A stretch of DNA of 64,000 bases from DATAES01 sp036493595 (GCA_036493595.1 DASXPN010000001.1:6070-70069); one strand, 5' to 3'. Positions 43,941 to 53,058 are shown, counted from the first letter of the stretch. Numbers and translations are program-made. Notes: generated by a model not told the origin, from the sequence alone.

Positions 43941-45155
43941 TCAGTGGCCGGGGTCGAACCGCAACGGGAGCCGGGCCGGTCCCCAGATCCCTACGGTCGG
44001 CGGCTTCCACTCGATGACGCCGTCGACCGCGAGGTTCGGCATCCGCCGGGCCAGCAGCGGCAGTGCCTCTGCGAGCTCCGTGCGCGCCAACGACGCGCCG
44101 AGACAGAAGTGGATGCCCGAGCCGAATGTCATCTGCGTGGTCGCTCGCTCCTTCGTGATGTCGAAGGTCTCGGGCTCGTCCCACGTCGCGCTGTCGAAGT
44201 TGGCGCCGGTCAAGCTCGTCGCGACGAGTGTGCCGGCGGGGAACAACACGTCTCGGTACTCGATGTCCTCCGCGGCGATGCGGGCGGTGCCGCGGATCGC
44301 GCCGAGGTAGCGCATCGTTTCCTCGACCGCTCGCCGCGCCAGCTCTGGCTGCTCGGCCAGGAGGGCCCACTGCTCGGGATGCTGTGTAAACAGCGCGACG
44401 CTGCACGCCAGTTGGTTGCGGGTCGTATCGGTGCCCGCCATCAGCACGGCGTCGGCGAGTCCGACGAGCTCGTCTGTGTCGAGGCGATCACCGGCTTCCT
44501 CCGCGGCGATGAGATCGCTCAACAGGTCGTCAGCCGGCTTCGATCGACGCGCCTCGATCATCGCCCGGACGTACTCGTCGAGCTCCTCGGACGCGGCATC
44601 GATGAGCGGCATGTCGTTTTCGAGGTCGTTGTTGAAGATGCGGAAGATGTCGGTGGCCCAGTTGGAGAAGAGCTTCCAGTCCTCCTTCGGTGCACCGAGC
44701 AGCTCGCAGATGATGGGGATCGGATACGGCTCGCAGATGTCCTCGACCAGTTCGCACCGCCCGTCGTCGACGATCTTGTCGACGAGCCCGTTGATCACCT
44801 CGCGCATGAACGGACGCAACCGGTCCGCCGACTTCGGCGTGAAGGCACCGGCCACGAGACGGCGCAGCCGCGCGTGTTCGTCACCGTCGACCGACAGGAT
44901 CGACTTGCGTCGCCGTTCGAGCGAGGTCGACTCCCGGACTCCGGGCAGTTCCGTGAGGAGGGCGAGCGCGGAGAGGAACCGCTTGTCGCGCAGGATCGAG
45001 GTCACGTCGTCGTGCCGCGTGACCATGTAGCCCATCGGCGTGCGCGCCAGCCAGTGACCCTCACGCGCGGCAGCGAGCACCGACAGCGCTTCCTCCCGCT
45101 CGAGATCCAAGAGCTCGATCTCGGGTAGCTCCAGCTCGTGTACCGATACCGCCAC
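43941..45155 (-). CDS. Cytochrome P450
   Basis: A 404-aa soluble bacterial P450. The oxygen-binding I helix is MAGTDTTRNQ, the EXXR motif is EETMRY, and the heme-cysteine loop is FGSGIHFCLGASLARTE. The HARLRR segment (DEHARLRRLVAGAF) is typical of the CYP superfamily in actinomycetes. It needs ferredoxin partners, none of which are adjacent. GTG at 45155 has GGGGG upstream. An operator-like TTGACCCGACGTTAA lies 29 bp ahead of the start. Confidence 0.94.
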   Translation of the reverse strand: MAVSVHELELPEIELLDLEREEALSVLAAAREGHWLARTPMGYMVTRHDDVTSILRDKRFLSALALLTELPGVRESTSLERRRKSILSVDGDEHARLRRLVAGAFTPKSADRLRPFMREVINGLVDKIVDDGRCELVEDICEPYPIPIICELLGAPKEDWKLFSNWATDIFRIFNNDLENDMPLIDAASEELDEYVRAMIEARRSKPADDLLSDLIAAEEAGDRLDTDELVGLADAVLMAGTDTTRNQLACSVALFTQHPEQWALLAEQPELARRAVEETMRYLGAIRGTARIAAEDIEYRDVLFPAGTLVATSLTGANFDSATWDEPETFDITKERATTQMTFGSGIHFCLGASLARTELAEALPLLARRMPNLAVDGVIEWKPPTVGIWGPARLPLRFDPGH

Positions 45156-45183
45156 GACCGACCCCCTTACGCGACGACGCGAG

Positions 45184-45198
45184 TTGACCCGACGTTAA
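45184..45198. promoter_or_regulatory. Operator-like motif before the P450 gene
   Basis: TTGACCCGACGTTAA is an imperfect inverted repeat (TTGAC/GTTAA) that shares its first 11 bases with the perfect palindrome before the acyl-CoA dehydrogenase at 16,108. It lies 29 bp upstream of the P450 start codon. A common TetR-like regulator is a hypothesis. Confidence 0.35.
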
Positions 45199-45219
45199 CG
45201 AGTCGGGGAGTGGCCCCCT

Positions 45220-45528
45220 CTAGTCGATCGACAGGATGCGGTCGAGGCCGCACATGACGAGCTCGCGCATCACCGTCGGCGACGGATGGCGCACGGTCAC
45301 GCGGGCACCGCGCTTGTACGCCGTCGCCAGCGCGCCGATGCCGCTCGAGTCCATGAACGTGACGCCCTCGACGTCGACGGTGAGCCGATCGTGATCGTGA
45401 TCGAGGATCTCCGCGAGTGCTTCTCGGAACTGCGGCGTGGTGCTCTGGTCGACGAAACCGGTCAGCACGATGACGGGATCGCGGCCGGTCAGGTCGATCG
45501 AGACGTCGAGGTCGGTGGGCTCGGGCAT
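45220..45528 (-). CDS. STAS-domain anti-sigma factor antagonist-like protein
   Basis: A 102-aa STAS domain. DLDVSIDLTGRDPVIVLTGF and LTVDVEGVTFMDSSGIGALATAYK give the fold, with the serine in MDSSGIG that partner kinases phosphorylate. Usually such proteins relieve a sigma factor by sequestering its anti-sigma kinase. No kinase or phosphatase gene is beside it. It lies 64 bp upstream of the P450 gene and 72 bp past the stop of the eCIS ATPase gene, all on the minus strand. ATG 45528 follows GGGGAC. Confidence 0.85.
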   Translation of the reverse strand: MPEPTDLDVSIDLTGRDPVIVLTGFVDQSTTPQFREALAEILDHDHDRLTVDVEGVTFMDSSGIGALATAYKRGARVTVRHPSPTVMRELVMCGLDRILSID

Positions 45529-45600
45529 TTGTCCCCATAATGGACCATCTGAGCGGGTAGTGCGCTCCTTCGGCACCCTCCCCTCCGAAATTCCCGCGGA

Positions 45601-47556
45601 TCAGCGACGATTCTTCGTCGTCGCTTTGCGCGGCTTCGGCTGCTGGTAGCCCGTGAAGGTTCGCTCGTCGATCAAGCGGCCGAGCTTGCGCATCTCGTGG
45701 CGCAGCGCGCCGAGCACGCGTTCCATCGTGACGGACTGATCGAGTGCGGCGGCGGCGAACGCCGCGCTCAGCGCGACGTTGCGGATCGAGCCGCCCGTGA
45801 TCTCGAATGTCTCGGCCAGCCAGTCGAGGTCGAGCGCTTCGATCGGGCAGTCCTTCGGGAACGACAGGTTCCAGATGGCGAGGCGCTGCTCGGCTTCGGG
45901 GCTCGGGAACTCGACGGCGACGTGGATGCGACGGGTGAACGCAGGATCGATGTTCTTTTCGAGGTTCGTCGCGAGCACGACGAGCCCGTTGTAACGCTCG
46001 AAGCGCTGAAGCAGGTAGGAGACCTCGATGTTGGCGTAACGGTCGTGCGCATCCGAGACCTCGGAACGCTTACCGAGGAGACTGTCGGCCTCGTCGAAGA
46101 ACAGCACGACGTCGGCCGCTTCGGCCGACGCGAAGACTGCTTCGAGGTTCTGTTCCGTCTCGCCGATGTACTTGCTGACCACTGAGGACAGATCGAGCTT
46201 GTACAGGTCCATGCCGAGCTCGCCGGCGACGACCTCTGCGGTCAACGTCTTGCCGGTGCCCGACGGACCGCTGAAGAGCGCGACCTGCCCGGCCGACGGC
46301 AGCGGCTGGAATCCCCAAGTCTCGTACACCGTGCGGCGATGGCGATAGCGCTCGACCAGCGCATGCACCAGAGCGAGCTGTTCCGGCGGCAGCACGACGT
46401 CGTCCCAGGCGCGCCGCGGGCGTATGCGAGTGGCGCGCCGGTCGAGGTGACCGCTGGCGAGCCGGCGCACCGCGTCGGCCGGATCCGGCTTGCCGCCATC
46501 GAGCGCGAGGCCGACGAGGCGCAACTGCTCGCGGTCGAGACGCCGTCCACTGGCCTCTTCACCGAGCAGCTCGCGGATCTCGTCCTGGGGGACGGGTTCG
46601 TCGACGAGGCTGAGCTCGGTCCAGGGCCGCGCCGGCAGTTGGTCCAGCGGGACGTCCGTGGTGGAGCTGATCACCCAGGGAATGTGGTCAGCCCGTTCGA
46701 CGCGGCGTCGAGCAACCGCAGGCAGCTCCTCACCGACTTCGAGGATGATGCCGGCACCCGCCATGGTCGCCTCGCGCACCAGCGCATCCCACTCGTGCTC
46801 CTCGCGCGCACACGGCGTGACGAGGACCGGGCGGTTGAGGCGATCGATGGCCTGACGGCGTCTTGTCTCGGCGTCGGCCCCGGACACGAGCAGCAGACCT
46901 TCGTCCTCGTCGACCGGACGCGGGACGCCCGGCACCATGCGCGCGCCCATCGGGAGGTCGCGGTCGAGAGAGGTGTCGCCGACGAACGCCCACGTCACCG
47001 ACGACGGAAGCGACACGATGCGCGTCGCCCACGGGCCCTCGTTGCCGACGTCGACGAGAGCGGCGCGACGGAGGCGGCCGTCCTCGACGACCGACAGGGC
47101 GCCGTTGTGAGGGGCCGGAAAGATCCGGCGCAGGGTGGTGAGTGTCGGCCGCGACAAGGTCACGTTGTCCTGCGCGTACATGAGCAGACGTTGGCGGCGC
47201 GGCTCGAGCTCGACCCCGAGTAGGAACGCGAACACCTCGACGTCGTCCGCCTCCAACCGCGCCAACCACGCGAGCGCGCTCAGCAGGCTCGGTTGCTCGA
47301 GCTCCTTCCACATGCGCTCGCGGCTCGCAGCCAGTTCCGAGTCGAGCACGCGCAGGACGTCGTCGTTCGCCGCATCGAGATGCGCGGACGGGTGCTCGAC
47401 GAGCGTCGCCGCCTCTTCGTCGGTCACCCGCAACCCGGCGAGACCGTCGTTCGGGCCGCGGCTCTCCGACACGAAAAGCGCCGTCGCCCGGCGCAGGAGT
47501 GCGTCGGTGAAGTCGTCCCATGGTTGGGATTCGAATCCACCGACTACGTGCGTCAC
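45601..47556 (-). CDS. eCIS-associated AAA+ ATPase (Afp15-like)
   Basis: A 651-aa ATPase. An N-terminal ~400-residue region, probably helical with a winged-helix-like part, is followed by a AAA+ core: Walker A LFSGPSGTGKTLTAEVVAG (Lys436), Walker B VVLFFDEADSLLG, sensor-1 LVVLATNLEKNIDPAFTRR. This layout is conserved in the ATPase of Afp/PVC-type injection systems, where it is needed for assembly or loading. It is divergent from the structural genes, with 194 bp between its GTG start and the coiled-coil gene. The C-terminal tail is Lys/Arg-rich. Confidence 0.88.
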   Translation of the reverse strand: MTHVVGGFESQPWDDFTDALLRRATALFVSESRGPNDGLAGLRVTDEEAATLVEHPSAHLDAANDDVLRVLDSELAASRERMWKELEQPSLLSALAWLARLEADDVEVFAFLLGVELEPRRQRLLMYAQDNVTLSRPTLTTLRRIFPAPHNGALSVVEDGRLRRAALVDVGNEGPWATRIVSLPSSVTWAFVGDTSLDRDLPMGARMVPGVPRPVDEDEGLLLVSGADAETRRRQAIDRLNRPVLVTPCAREEHEWDALVREATMAGAGIILEVGEELPAVARRRVERADHIPWVISSTTDVPLDQLPARPWTELSLVDEPVPQDEIRELLGEEASGRRLDREQLRLVGLALDGGKPDPADAVRRLASGHLDRRATRIRPRRAWDDVVLPPEQLALVHALVERYRHRRTVYETWGFQPLPSAGQVALFSGPSGTGKTLTAEVVAGELGMDLYKLDLSSVVSKYIGETEQNLEAVFASAEAADVVLFFDEADSLLGKRSEVSDAHDRYANIEVSYLLQRFERYNGLVVLATNLEKNIDPAFTRRIHVAVEFPSPEAEQRLAIWNLSFPKDCPIEALDLDWLAETFEITGGSIRNVALSAAFAAAALDQSVTMERVLGALRHEMRKLGRLIDERTFTGYQQPKPRKATTKNRR

Positions 47557-47750
47557 GCGCGTCGAAGATGTCGGGCGCTTGCGCGGCTGTCAAGGATCAC
47601 ATCGACACGGTACGCATCCTCTGCGTTCGTGAGCACCGTTCTGCTTACGGGTATTTGCCGCAAAAGATTCCCTTCGATCTTGCTGCGTGGATCGGCGACA
47701 CGTCGTACGATTGCCCCGACAGGCGGCGAGATCTATCCCGGAGGATTCGG
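47557..47750. promoter_or_regulatory. Divergent control region of the injection-system locus
   Basis: A 194-bp non-coding gap between the divergent ATPase and coiled-coil genes. The stretch 47,636-47,680 is much richer in A+T than the surrounding DNA (TTACGGGTATTTGCCGCAAA) and probably carries promoters. CGGAGGATT just before the GTG at 47751 is a strong ribosome site. I find no clear palindrome. Confidence 0.45.
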
Positions 47751-49319
47751 GTGCGGGCTAAGGAGTTATTGATTTCCGCGCAGCGGACAGGTATCGAGGC
47801 GGACCCGCGTGCGGGGCGTCTCTTTCGCCTGGCTGCGGTGCGGCTGAGCACTGAACCGGCTGACTCAGAAGGTCAGCGCGCGGCTGCAACGGAGGCGGCG
47901 GCGGCGTTGGTCGGCCTCACATTGGCCGAGGCGGAGGACGAGCTGCGCGAGCTCCTCACGCCCGACCCCGCCGACCACAACGTGGTGTGGACGGTCGCGT
48001 GCTACCAGATCGGCGATCTGACGCCGAGCGCGTTGCGTGACTTCCCCGACCCGGTCGAGGCCATGGCAACCGTTGCGGCGTGTCCCGACGAGACGCACGT
48101 CGCGGCCGAACTGGTCGCCTCGACCTCGGGCGGACTGCGGTGGACGGCGGTGCTTCGCACCAATGATCACCTTGCAGTGCAGTTGCCCACTCCGGAGACG
48201 TCGGCTGACGGCTCGCGTGAACGCCCGGGGGATCTCGCGGCCGCGCTGCGGCGCTGGCGCGAGCGGCTCGCGGCATGGTCGGAGAACGGTGGCGACGCCA
48301 CCGACGACGAGCGCGCGCTGCGCCCGCAAGTGATCGAGGCGAGCGAAGCGCCGCCATCGGGTGGCAGCACGTCGGGGCGTAGCCCCATGGTGCTCAATTC
48401 GTCAGCGCCCTCGCTGAACGACGACCGGTTCAGTGCACTCGAGCGGCGCATGGCCGGCATCGAGGTTGCCGTCAACACGCTGAGCACCACGATCAACGTG
48501 TCGACGAATGCAACCATGAGCCGTGAGATCGGCATGGGCTCGACCCTCGATCGACGCGACCTCGAAGCGGTCGAGCAGTCGATCGGCTCGCGGCTCGCTC
48601 GCCTCGAAAGCGTGCTGGCATCGATCACCGCCGGCCTCGAAGCGGCGAACACTGCCGCGGCGCGGCGTGACGAGAGTGTCCGTCAGCTCGAGCTCGAGCT
48701 CGTGACCGCACGTAGTTCGAACTCGTCGATCCTCGCCCGACAGGACCTCGAGGTCCTGCAGGGAATCATCGACCTGCGCTTCCGCGCGCTGGCGGCCTGC
48801 TTCAACGAGGCGCTCGCTCGATTCGAAGATGTCGCGGGGCGCTTCGAGCAGCGCACGGTGAACCTCGGCGACGACGTCACCACAACCGTGCGGCGTTCCG
48901 TCGACGACATCCGTCACTCGGTCCACACGCTCGAGCAACGGGTCCTGCACCAGCTGTCCCTGGGCTTCCAGTCGACGAGCGGAGCTGTGGAAGCCGGCGC
49001 AGAAACGTCTGTGACCAGGGAGAATGGCGTGGAGTGGGTCAGCGATCCGGGTGACGGCTCGTATGACACGACGAGGCGTCTTCGCGAGCTCGCCGTGCAG
49101 ATCGCGGGTCTCACCAGTGTCGCGGTGACGAAGGACGCCATGCAGGCTCACATCGACGCGCTCCGTGCCGAACTGCCTGCCATGGTGGAACCGGCGATGG
49201 ACAACGCGCTCGCGACCGTAATGGCGTCACTCGATCACTTGGTCGAGGCGACACAGCGCACGGAGCGCGCGGATGTCGAACTGCATCAGGCGTTGTTCGG
49301 CACCGTTCCGGGTGCCTGA
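47751..49319 (+). CDS. Coiled-coil protein at the start of the eCIS locus
   Basis: A 522-aa cytoplasmic protein with no signal peptide or membrane helix. The first ~170 residues are a globular part (RAKELLISAQRTGIEADPRA, DLTPSALRDFPDPVEAMATV). A low-complexity Ser/Gly linker follows to ~225, and then a long helical, coiled-coil-like part (RFSALERRMAGIEVAVNTLS, then VEQSIGSRLARLESVLASI). GTG at 47751 is chosen for its GGAGG site. I recognise no family. Its position and length make it a candidate accessory or regulatory protein of the injection system. Confidence 0.7.
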   Translation: MRAKELLISAQRTGIEADPRAGRLFRLAAVRLSTEPADSEGQRAAATEAAAALVGLTLAEAEDELRELLTPDPADHNVVWTVACYQIGDLTPSALRDFPDPVEAMATVAACPDETHVAAELVASTSGGLRWTAVLRTNDHLAVQLPTPETSADGSRERPGDLAAALRRWRERLAAWSENGGDATDDERALRPQVIEASEAPPSGGSTSGRSPMVLNSSAPSLNDDRFSALERRMAGIEVAVNTLSTTINVSTNATMSREIGMGSTLDRRDLEAVEQSIGSRLARLESVLASITAGLEAANTAAARRDESVRQLELELVTARSSNSSILARQDLEVLQGIIDLRFRALAACFNEALARFEDVAGRFEQRTVNLGDDVTTTVRRSVDDIRHSVHTLEQRVLHQLSLGFQSTSGAVEAGAETSVTRENGVEWVSDPGDGSYDTTRRLRELAVQIAGLTSVAVTKDAMQAHIDALRAELPAMVEPAMDNALATVMASLDHLVEATQRTERADVELHQALFGTVPGA

Positions 49320-49335
49320 CGGCTCAGCGCGCGGT

Positions 49336-49815
49336 ATGTCTCGTATCGGTATCGCGGCGATTGCCGCGGCGTTGCTACTCACGTGCGCCTGCTCCGGCGG
49401 TGGTGGTCCCGGCCGCGACAAGAACGGTCAGGTCACGTCGCCCGGTGACCTGTCGGTGTTCGATCTCCGCGTCGGCGACTGCTTCACACCGTCGAAGGAC
49501 GTGAAGGCGGAGATCGAGTCTGTGCACGTGGTGCCGTGCAAGGACTCGCACACCCAGGAGTCGTTCGCCCTCGTCCAGTACGACAAGGGCGACACGTACC
49601 CGGGCGACAGCGAGCTCGGCAACTTCGCCGACGGCGCCTGTCTCGCCCGGTATCAGGACTACGTCGGGGTCAACTATCTCGACTCGAAGTTGTTCTACAC
49701 GTACTTGTTGCCGTCGGCTCGTAGTTGGAACGACGGCAAGGACCGCAAGGTCGTGTGCATCATCACGACCACCGGTGACTCCTTGACGTCATCGGTGAAG
49801 GGATCGCAGCGCTGA
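49336..49815 (+). CDS. Lipoprotein with septum-formation-like domain
   Basis: A 159-aa exported lipoprotein. ATG 49336 is followed by a signal sequence (ISRIGIAAIAA region) and the lipobox LLTCAC. The mature part shows the pattern of the actinobacterial septum-formation domain (PF13845): DLRVGDCFTPS, VPCKDSHTQESFALV, GACLARYQDYVG and ARSWNDGKDRKVVCI, with cysteines likely forming disulphides. It begins 16 bp after the coiled-coil gene. Its location in the injection-system locus is unusual; it could mark the cell surface or be a conserved neighbour without a role in injection. Confidence 0.75.
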   Translation: MSRIGIAAIAAALLLTCACSGGGGPGRDKNGQVTSPGDLSVFDLRVGDCFTPSKDVKAEIESVHVVPCKDSHTQESFALVQYDKGDTYPGDSELGNFADGACLARYQDYVGVNYLDSKLFYTYLLPSARSWNDGKDRKVVCIITTTGDSLTSSVKGSQR

Positions 49816-49849
49816 CCCGCGGGCGGCGCGGTGAGAAAGGCAGGAAACG

Positions 49850-50242
49850 ATGGGTGCTCCGAATGTCACCTCGACCGCGATGATGTCGTGCAGCTTCGGG
49901 ATGGCGCCGTCCACCCTGAACGTGCTCCCGACTTCGCGGGTCGTGATCGAGGGCAAGCCGGCCGCCGACATAACCGCCATCGCGCCGGTGGTGAACATCC
50001 CGCCGTTCGGCATGTGCCAGACGTTGTCGAATCCGACGGTCGCGGCCGCGACGGCGGCGGCGCTCGGTGTGCTCACCCCGATGCCGTGTGTGCCGGTGAT
50101 CGCCGGGCCGTGGACGCCGAACGCGCCCCGCACGATGATCGCCGGAAAGCCCGCGCTCGTGGGCACCGCGATGTGTTCGTGCACGTGGGGAGGAGTGATC
50201 ACTCTCAGCATGCCGGGCAGTATGCGAACGATGTCCGGTTGA
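49850..50242 (+). CDS. PAAR-like (DUF4280) spike-tip protein
   Basis: A 130-aa protein with the repeating pattern of DUF4280: MMSCSFGMAPSTLNVLP, GKPAADITAIAPVVNIPPFG, MCQTLSNP, PCVPVIAGPWTPNAPRTMI and GKPALVGTAMCSCTWGG. Related PAAR domains cap the spike of contractile systems (Afp10 position) and can carry effectors. An AGGAAACG ribosome site precedes ATG 49850. It has no visible C-terminal toxin extension, so it would serve as a bare tip. Confidence 0.88.
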   Translation: MGAPNVTSTAMMSCSFGMAPSTLNVLPTSRVVIEGKPAADITAIAPVVNIPPFGMCQTLSNPTVAAATAAALGVLTPMPCVPVIAGPWTPNAPRTMIAGKPALVGTAMCSCTWGGVITLSMPGSMRTMSG

Positions 50243-50466
50243 TGAGTTATTTGTTGGTGAACGATCCAAGACTTTTCGCTCGATGGCCGAGGAAACCCAC
50301 CATCGACACTTCAAATGGCGTAACGTGCGGCTCGGTGGTGATGGGGGAAGCGCGGGCCCTTGCATCGTGTGATTTCCCTGTGGCCAGACGCGCCGTCTGA
50401 CCTCCACTCGATACAAGGTGGGTCCTTGCGGACTGGACCTCACATCTAACCAAGGGGGAAATTCCA
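50243..50466 (+). promoter_or_regulatory. Leader region before the sheath gene
   Basis: This 224-bp gap breaks the otherwise tightly packed cluster. Its first part (TTATTTGTTGGTGAACGATC) is A+T-rich and may hold a promoter. Further on are CAGACG/CGTCTG arms around CGC (50,385-50,399) and GGTCC/GGACC arms near 50,424-50,444, followed by AAGGGGGAAATTCCA and the GTG. High sheath output would fit a dedicated strong promoter. Confidence 0.5.
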
Positions 50467-52038
50467 GTGCCTACGTATGCAGCGCCTGGTGTCTACGTTG
50501 AAGAGGTTCCTTCGTCCCAGAAGGTCCTCAGTGCGGCAGCCACGGCCATTGCAGCTTTCGTCGGTTTCACGGCGAAATCACCGACCGATGATGCGACTGA
50601 CCCAGAGGGTCTGAAGCCTCGTCTCGTCACCAGTTGGACGCAGTTCGAAGATCTGTACGGCGGCTTCGCACCTGGCTGCATGCTGCCTCACTCGGTCTAC
50701 GGCTACTTCAACAACGGCGGAACGATCGCGTACATCGTGCGCATCCCGAACAACGAGCCTGCCGGCCAGCCCGCGCAGCTCGCGCTCCCGGCCGCGGACC
50801 GTGCGCTCGGCAACCCGTTGCAGGTCTCGACTGTCGAGCCCGATGCCAACGTGACCGTCGTGGTCGATCCGGTGGACGGCGGCGACGATGCCGAGGGTCC
50901 GAACAGCTTCCGGCTGTCGGTCCTCGAGAACGGCAGCGTCGTCGAGCAGTTCGACGATCTCTCATTCGGCGGCGGTGATCGCAACGTCGAAAAGATCGTC
51001 AACGCCGAGTCGACGCGAGTGAAGGTCAAGGTCGATCTCGCGAAGGACGTCGACCTGTCGAGCCTCATCGACGTGCTCAAGCCCGGTAGCTACCCGCTCG
51101 TGAAGGCGGCTCCGGTTCCGGTGCCCGTCAACGGCAAGAAGTTCGCCGGCTCCGAGGCTGCCCGTACGGGCATCAACGGTCTCGCGCTGGCCGACGAGGT
51201 CACGATGGTGGTCGTTCCCGACCTCATCACTGCCGCCACCAAAGAGGACGGCACGGTCGACCTCGCCATGTGGAAGGCGGTGCAGACCGCGGTGATCGGT
51301 CACTGCGAGCTGCAGGCCAACCGCATGGCCGTGCTCGACGCCCCTCCGGGCATGACGCCCCAGCAGATCAAGGAGTGGCGGGCCGAGACGGCGATGTACG
51401 ACTCGGCGTTCGCGGCGCTGTACTACCCGTGGATCAAGATCGACAATCCGATCGGCTCCAACGGCGACCGCGAGATCTTCGTGCCGCCGTCAGGTCACAT
51501 AGCCGGCGTGTGGGCCCGCACCGACGAGACCCGTGGTGTGTGGAAGGCGCCGGCCAACGACACCATCCGGGGTTGCCTCGACGTCGAGCGTTCGATCACC
51601 AAGAACGAGCAGTCGCTGCTGAACCCGATCGGCATCAACTGCATCCGGCCGTTCGGCACGCGCGGCATCCGCATCTGGGGTGCCCGCACGCTCTCGTCCG
51701 ACACCGACTGGCGTTACGTGAACGTGCGCCGCCTGTTCAACATGGTCGAGTCCACGATCATGGAGGGCACCCAGTACGCGGTGTTCGAGCCGAACGACAT
51801 GACGCTGTGGGAGGGCGTGTCCCGCACGCTCACGGCGTTCCTCACCGGACTGTGGCAGCAAGGCGCCCTGTTCGGTGCCTCAGCGGAGCAGGCGTTCTAC
51901 GTGAAGTGCGACGCCGAGACGAACCCGCCGAACTCGATCGACGAAGGCAAGCTCGTCGTCGAGGTGGGAATCGCCCCGGTGAAGCCGGCGGAGTTCGTGA
52001 TCTTCCGCATCAGCCAGCAGAAGCAATCCGCGAGCTGA
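50467..52038 (+). CDS. Contractile sheath protein (Afp2-4/phage tail sheath)
   Basis: A 523-aa tail sheath protein, the outer tube that contracts. The N-terminus TYAAPGVYVEEVPSSQKVL and TAIAAFVGFTAKSP are hallmarks of the family. The C-terminal core runs through DTIRGCLDVERSITKNEQ, GINCIRPFGTRGIRIWGART and LTAFLTGLWQQGALFG, and closes with FVIFRISQQKQSAS, where the handshake strand lies. Only one sheath gene is present, unlike Afp with three, and like Streptomyces-type systems. GTG 50467 follows a strong purine-rich ribosome site. Confidence 0.95.
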   Translation: MPTYAAPGVYVEEVPSSQKVLSAAATAIAAFVGFTAKSPTDDATDPEGLKPRLVTSWTQFEDLYGGFAPGCMLPHSVYGYFNNGGTIAYIVRIPNNEPAGQPAQLALPAADRALGNPLQVSTVEPDANVTVVVDPVDGGDDAEGPNSFRLSVLENGSVVEQFDDLSFGGGDRNVEKIVNAESTRVKVKVDLAKDVDLSSLIDVLKPGSYPLVKAAPVPVPVNGKKFAGSEAARTGINGLALADEVTMVVVPDLITAATKEDGTVDLAMWKAVQTAVIGHCELQANRMAVLDAPPGMTPQQIKEWRAETAMYDSAFAALYYPWIKIDNPIGSNGDREIFVPPSGHIAGVWARTDETRGVWKAPANDTIRGCLDVERSITKNEQSLLNPIGINCIRPFGTRGIRIWGARTLSSDTDWRYVNVRRLFNMVESTIMEGTQYAVFEPNDMTLWEGVSRTLTAFLTGLWQQGALFGASAEQAFYVKCDAETNPPNSIDEGKLVVEVGIAPVKPAEFVIFRISQQKQSAS

Positions 52039-52085
52039 TCGCGGCAGGCACGTCGAACAACTGAACTCAAGAGGAGAAGAAATAC

Positions 52086-52568
52086 ATGTCCGGTTACGAC
52101 ATGATCGCGGCGGAACCGCTCATCTCGAGCAACTTCCACCTCGAGCTCGATGGCACCGACATCGGCGCCTTGCAGGAGGTGAACGGCCTCGACCATGAAG
52201 TCGACGTTGTCGAGTTCAAGGCCGTGGGCAAGAACGGCATCCAGCTCGCCGAAAAGACGATGGGCCAGTCGAAGAAGGTCAGTGAGCTGACCATGAAGCG
52301 AGTGGCTACCCGTGACAACTCGTCGGACGACATCTGGAAGTGGTTCCAGAAGATCCAGAAGGAAGGCGTCGGTGATGCCTCCCGGAAGAAGAACCGCAAG
52401 AACGGATCCGTCGTGGTGTACGGCCACGTGATGGACGAGATCGCCCGGTGGAACTTCGAGAACGCGTTCGTCAGCAAGATCTCGACGAGCGGGCTTTCGG
52501 CGACCACCAACGATCCCGTCACGGAGACGATCACGCTCCAGTGCGAGAACCTCACCCGGAAGAAGTGA
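52086..52568 (+). CDS. Inner tube protein 1 (gp19-like)
   Basis: A 160-aa T4 gp19-like tube protein. SNFHLELDGTDIGALQEVNG, VVEFKAVGKNG and LTMKRVATRDNSSDDIWKW are the fold's strands, and NGSVVVYGHVMDEIARWNFE shows the conserved connection between strands. It should stack into the hollow inner tube under the sheath (Afp1-type). An AGAGGAG site precedes ATG 52086, and the gap to the sheath stop is 47 bp. Confidence 0.93.
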   Translation: MSGYDMIAAEPLISSNFHLELDGTDIGALQEVNGLDHEVDVVEFKAVGKNGIQLAEKTMGQSKKVSELTMKRVATRDNSSDDIWKWFQKIQKEGVGDASRKKNRKNGSVVVYGHVMDEIARWNFENAFVSKISTSGLSATTNDPVTETITLQCENLTRKK

Positions 52569-52572
52569 CCTG

Positions 52573-53058
52573 ATGGGCTTGCGTACCGAGTACGAGTTCG
52601 TGCTGCCGCGCGGCTACGTCGACGACGACGGCGAGGTTCATCGCCGCGGCGTCATGCGTCTCGCCACGGCTCGCGACGAGCTCGAGCCGTTGCGCAGTGC
52701 CACCGTGACCGGCCCGGACGATCCGCGCGTCACCATCTTGGTGCTCGCTCGGGTCGTCCGGACGCTGGGCACGCTCGAACTGGTCACACCCCAGGACATC
52801 GAGGGGCTGTTCGCAGCCGACCTCGCCTACCTGCAGGACTTCTACGGCATCATCAACTTCGGCTCCGAAGCCGACATCAATGCACTCCTCGAGGCGCAGC
52901 GCCAGGCCGATCAGGCGGAGCGAGCGGCCAGCGTCGATCCGGAACCTGCACCGCAGGGCGCTCCGGTTGCGCAGGCCGGTGATGCTCCGGCCGAAGCGGG
53001 TGGCCGCCGGGCCGGTCGCCGGGCCGCCATCGAGGAGGTTCCGGCAGCAGGCCGATGA
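52573..53058 (+). CDS. eCIS tail-assembly-like protein
   Basis: A 161-aa protein that starts GLRTEYEFVLPRGYVDDDGE and has LVRVVRTLGTLE-like middle elements (ARVVRTLGTLELVTPQDIEG) and LQDFYGIINFGS. It matches small proteins found after the tube gene in many eCIS loci, similar to phage tail assembly proteins. Its last 40 residues are Ala/Pro/Glu-rich and probably disordered. Its stop overlaps the next start. Confidence 0.75.
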   Translation: MGLRTEYEFVLPRGYVDDDGEVHRRGVMRLATARDELEPLRSATVTGPDDPRVTILVLARVVRTLGTLELVTPQDIEGLFAADLAYLQDFYGIINFGSEADINALLEAQRQADQAERAASVDPEPAPQGAPVAQAGDAPAEAGGRRAGRRAAIEEVPAAGR

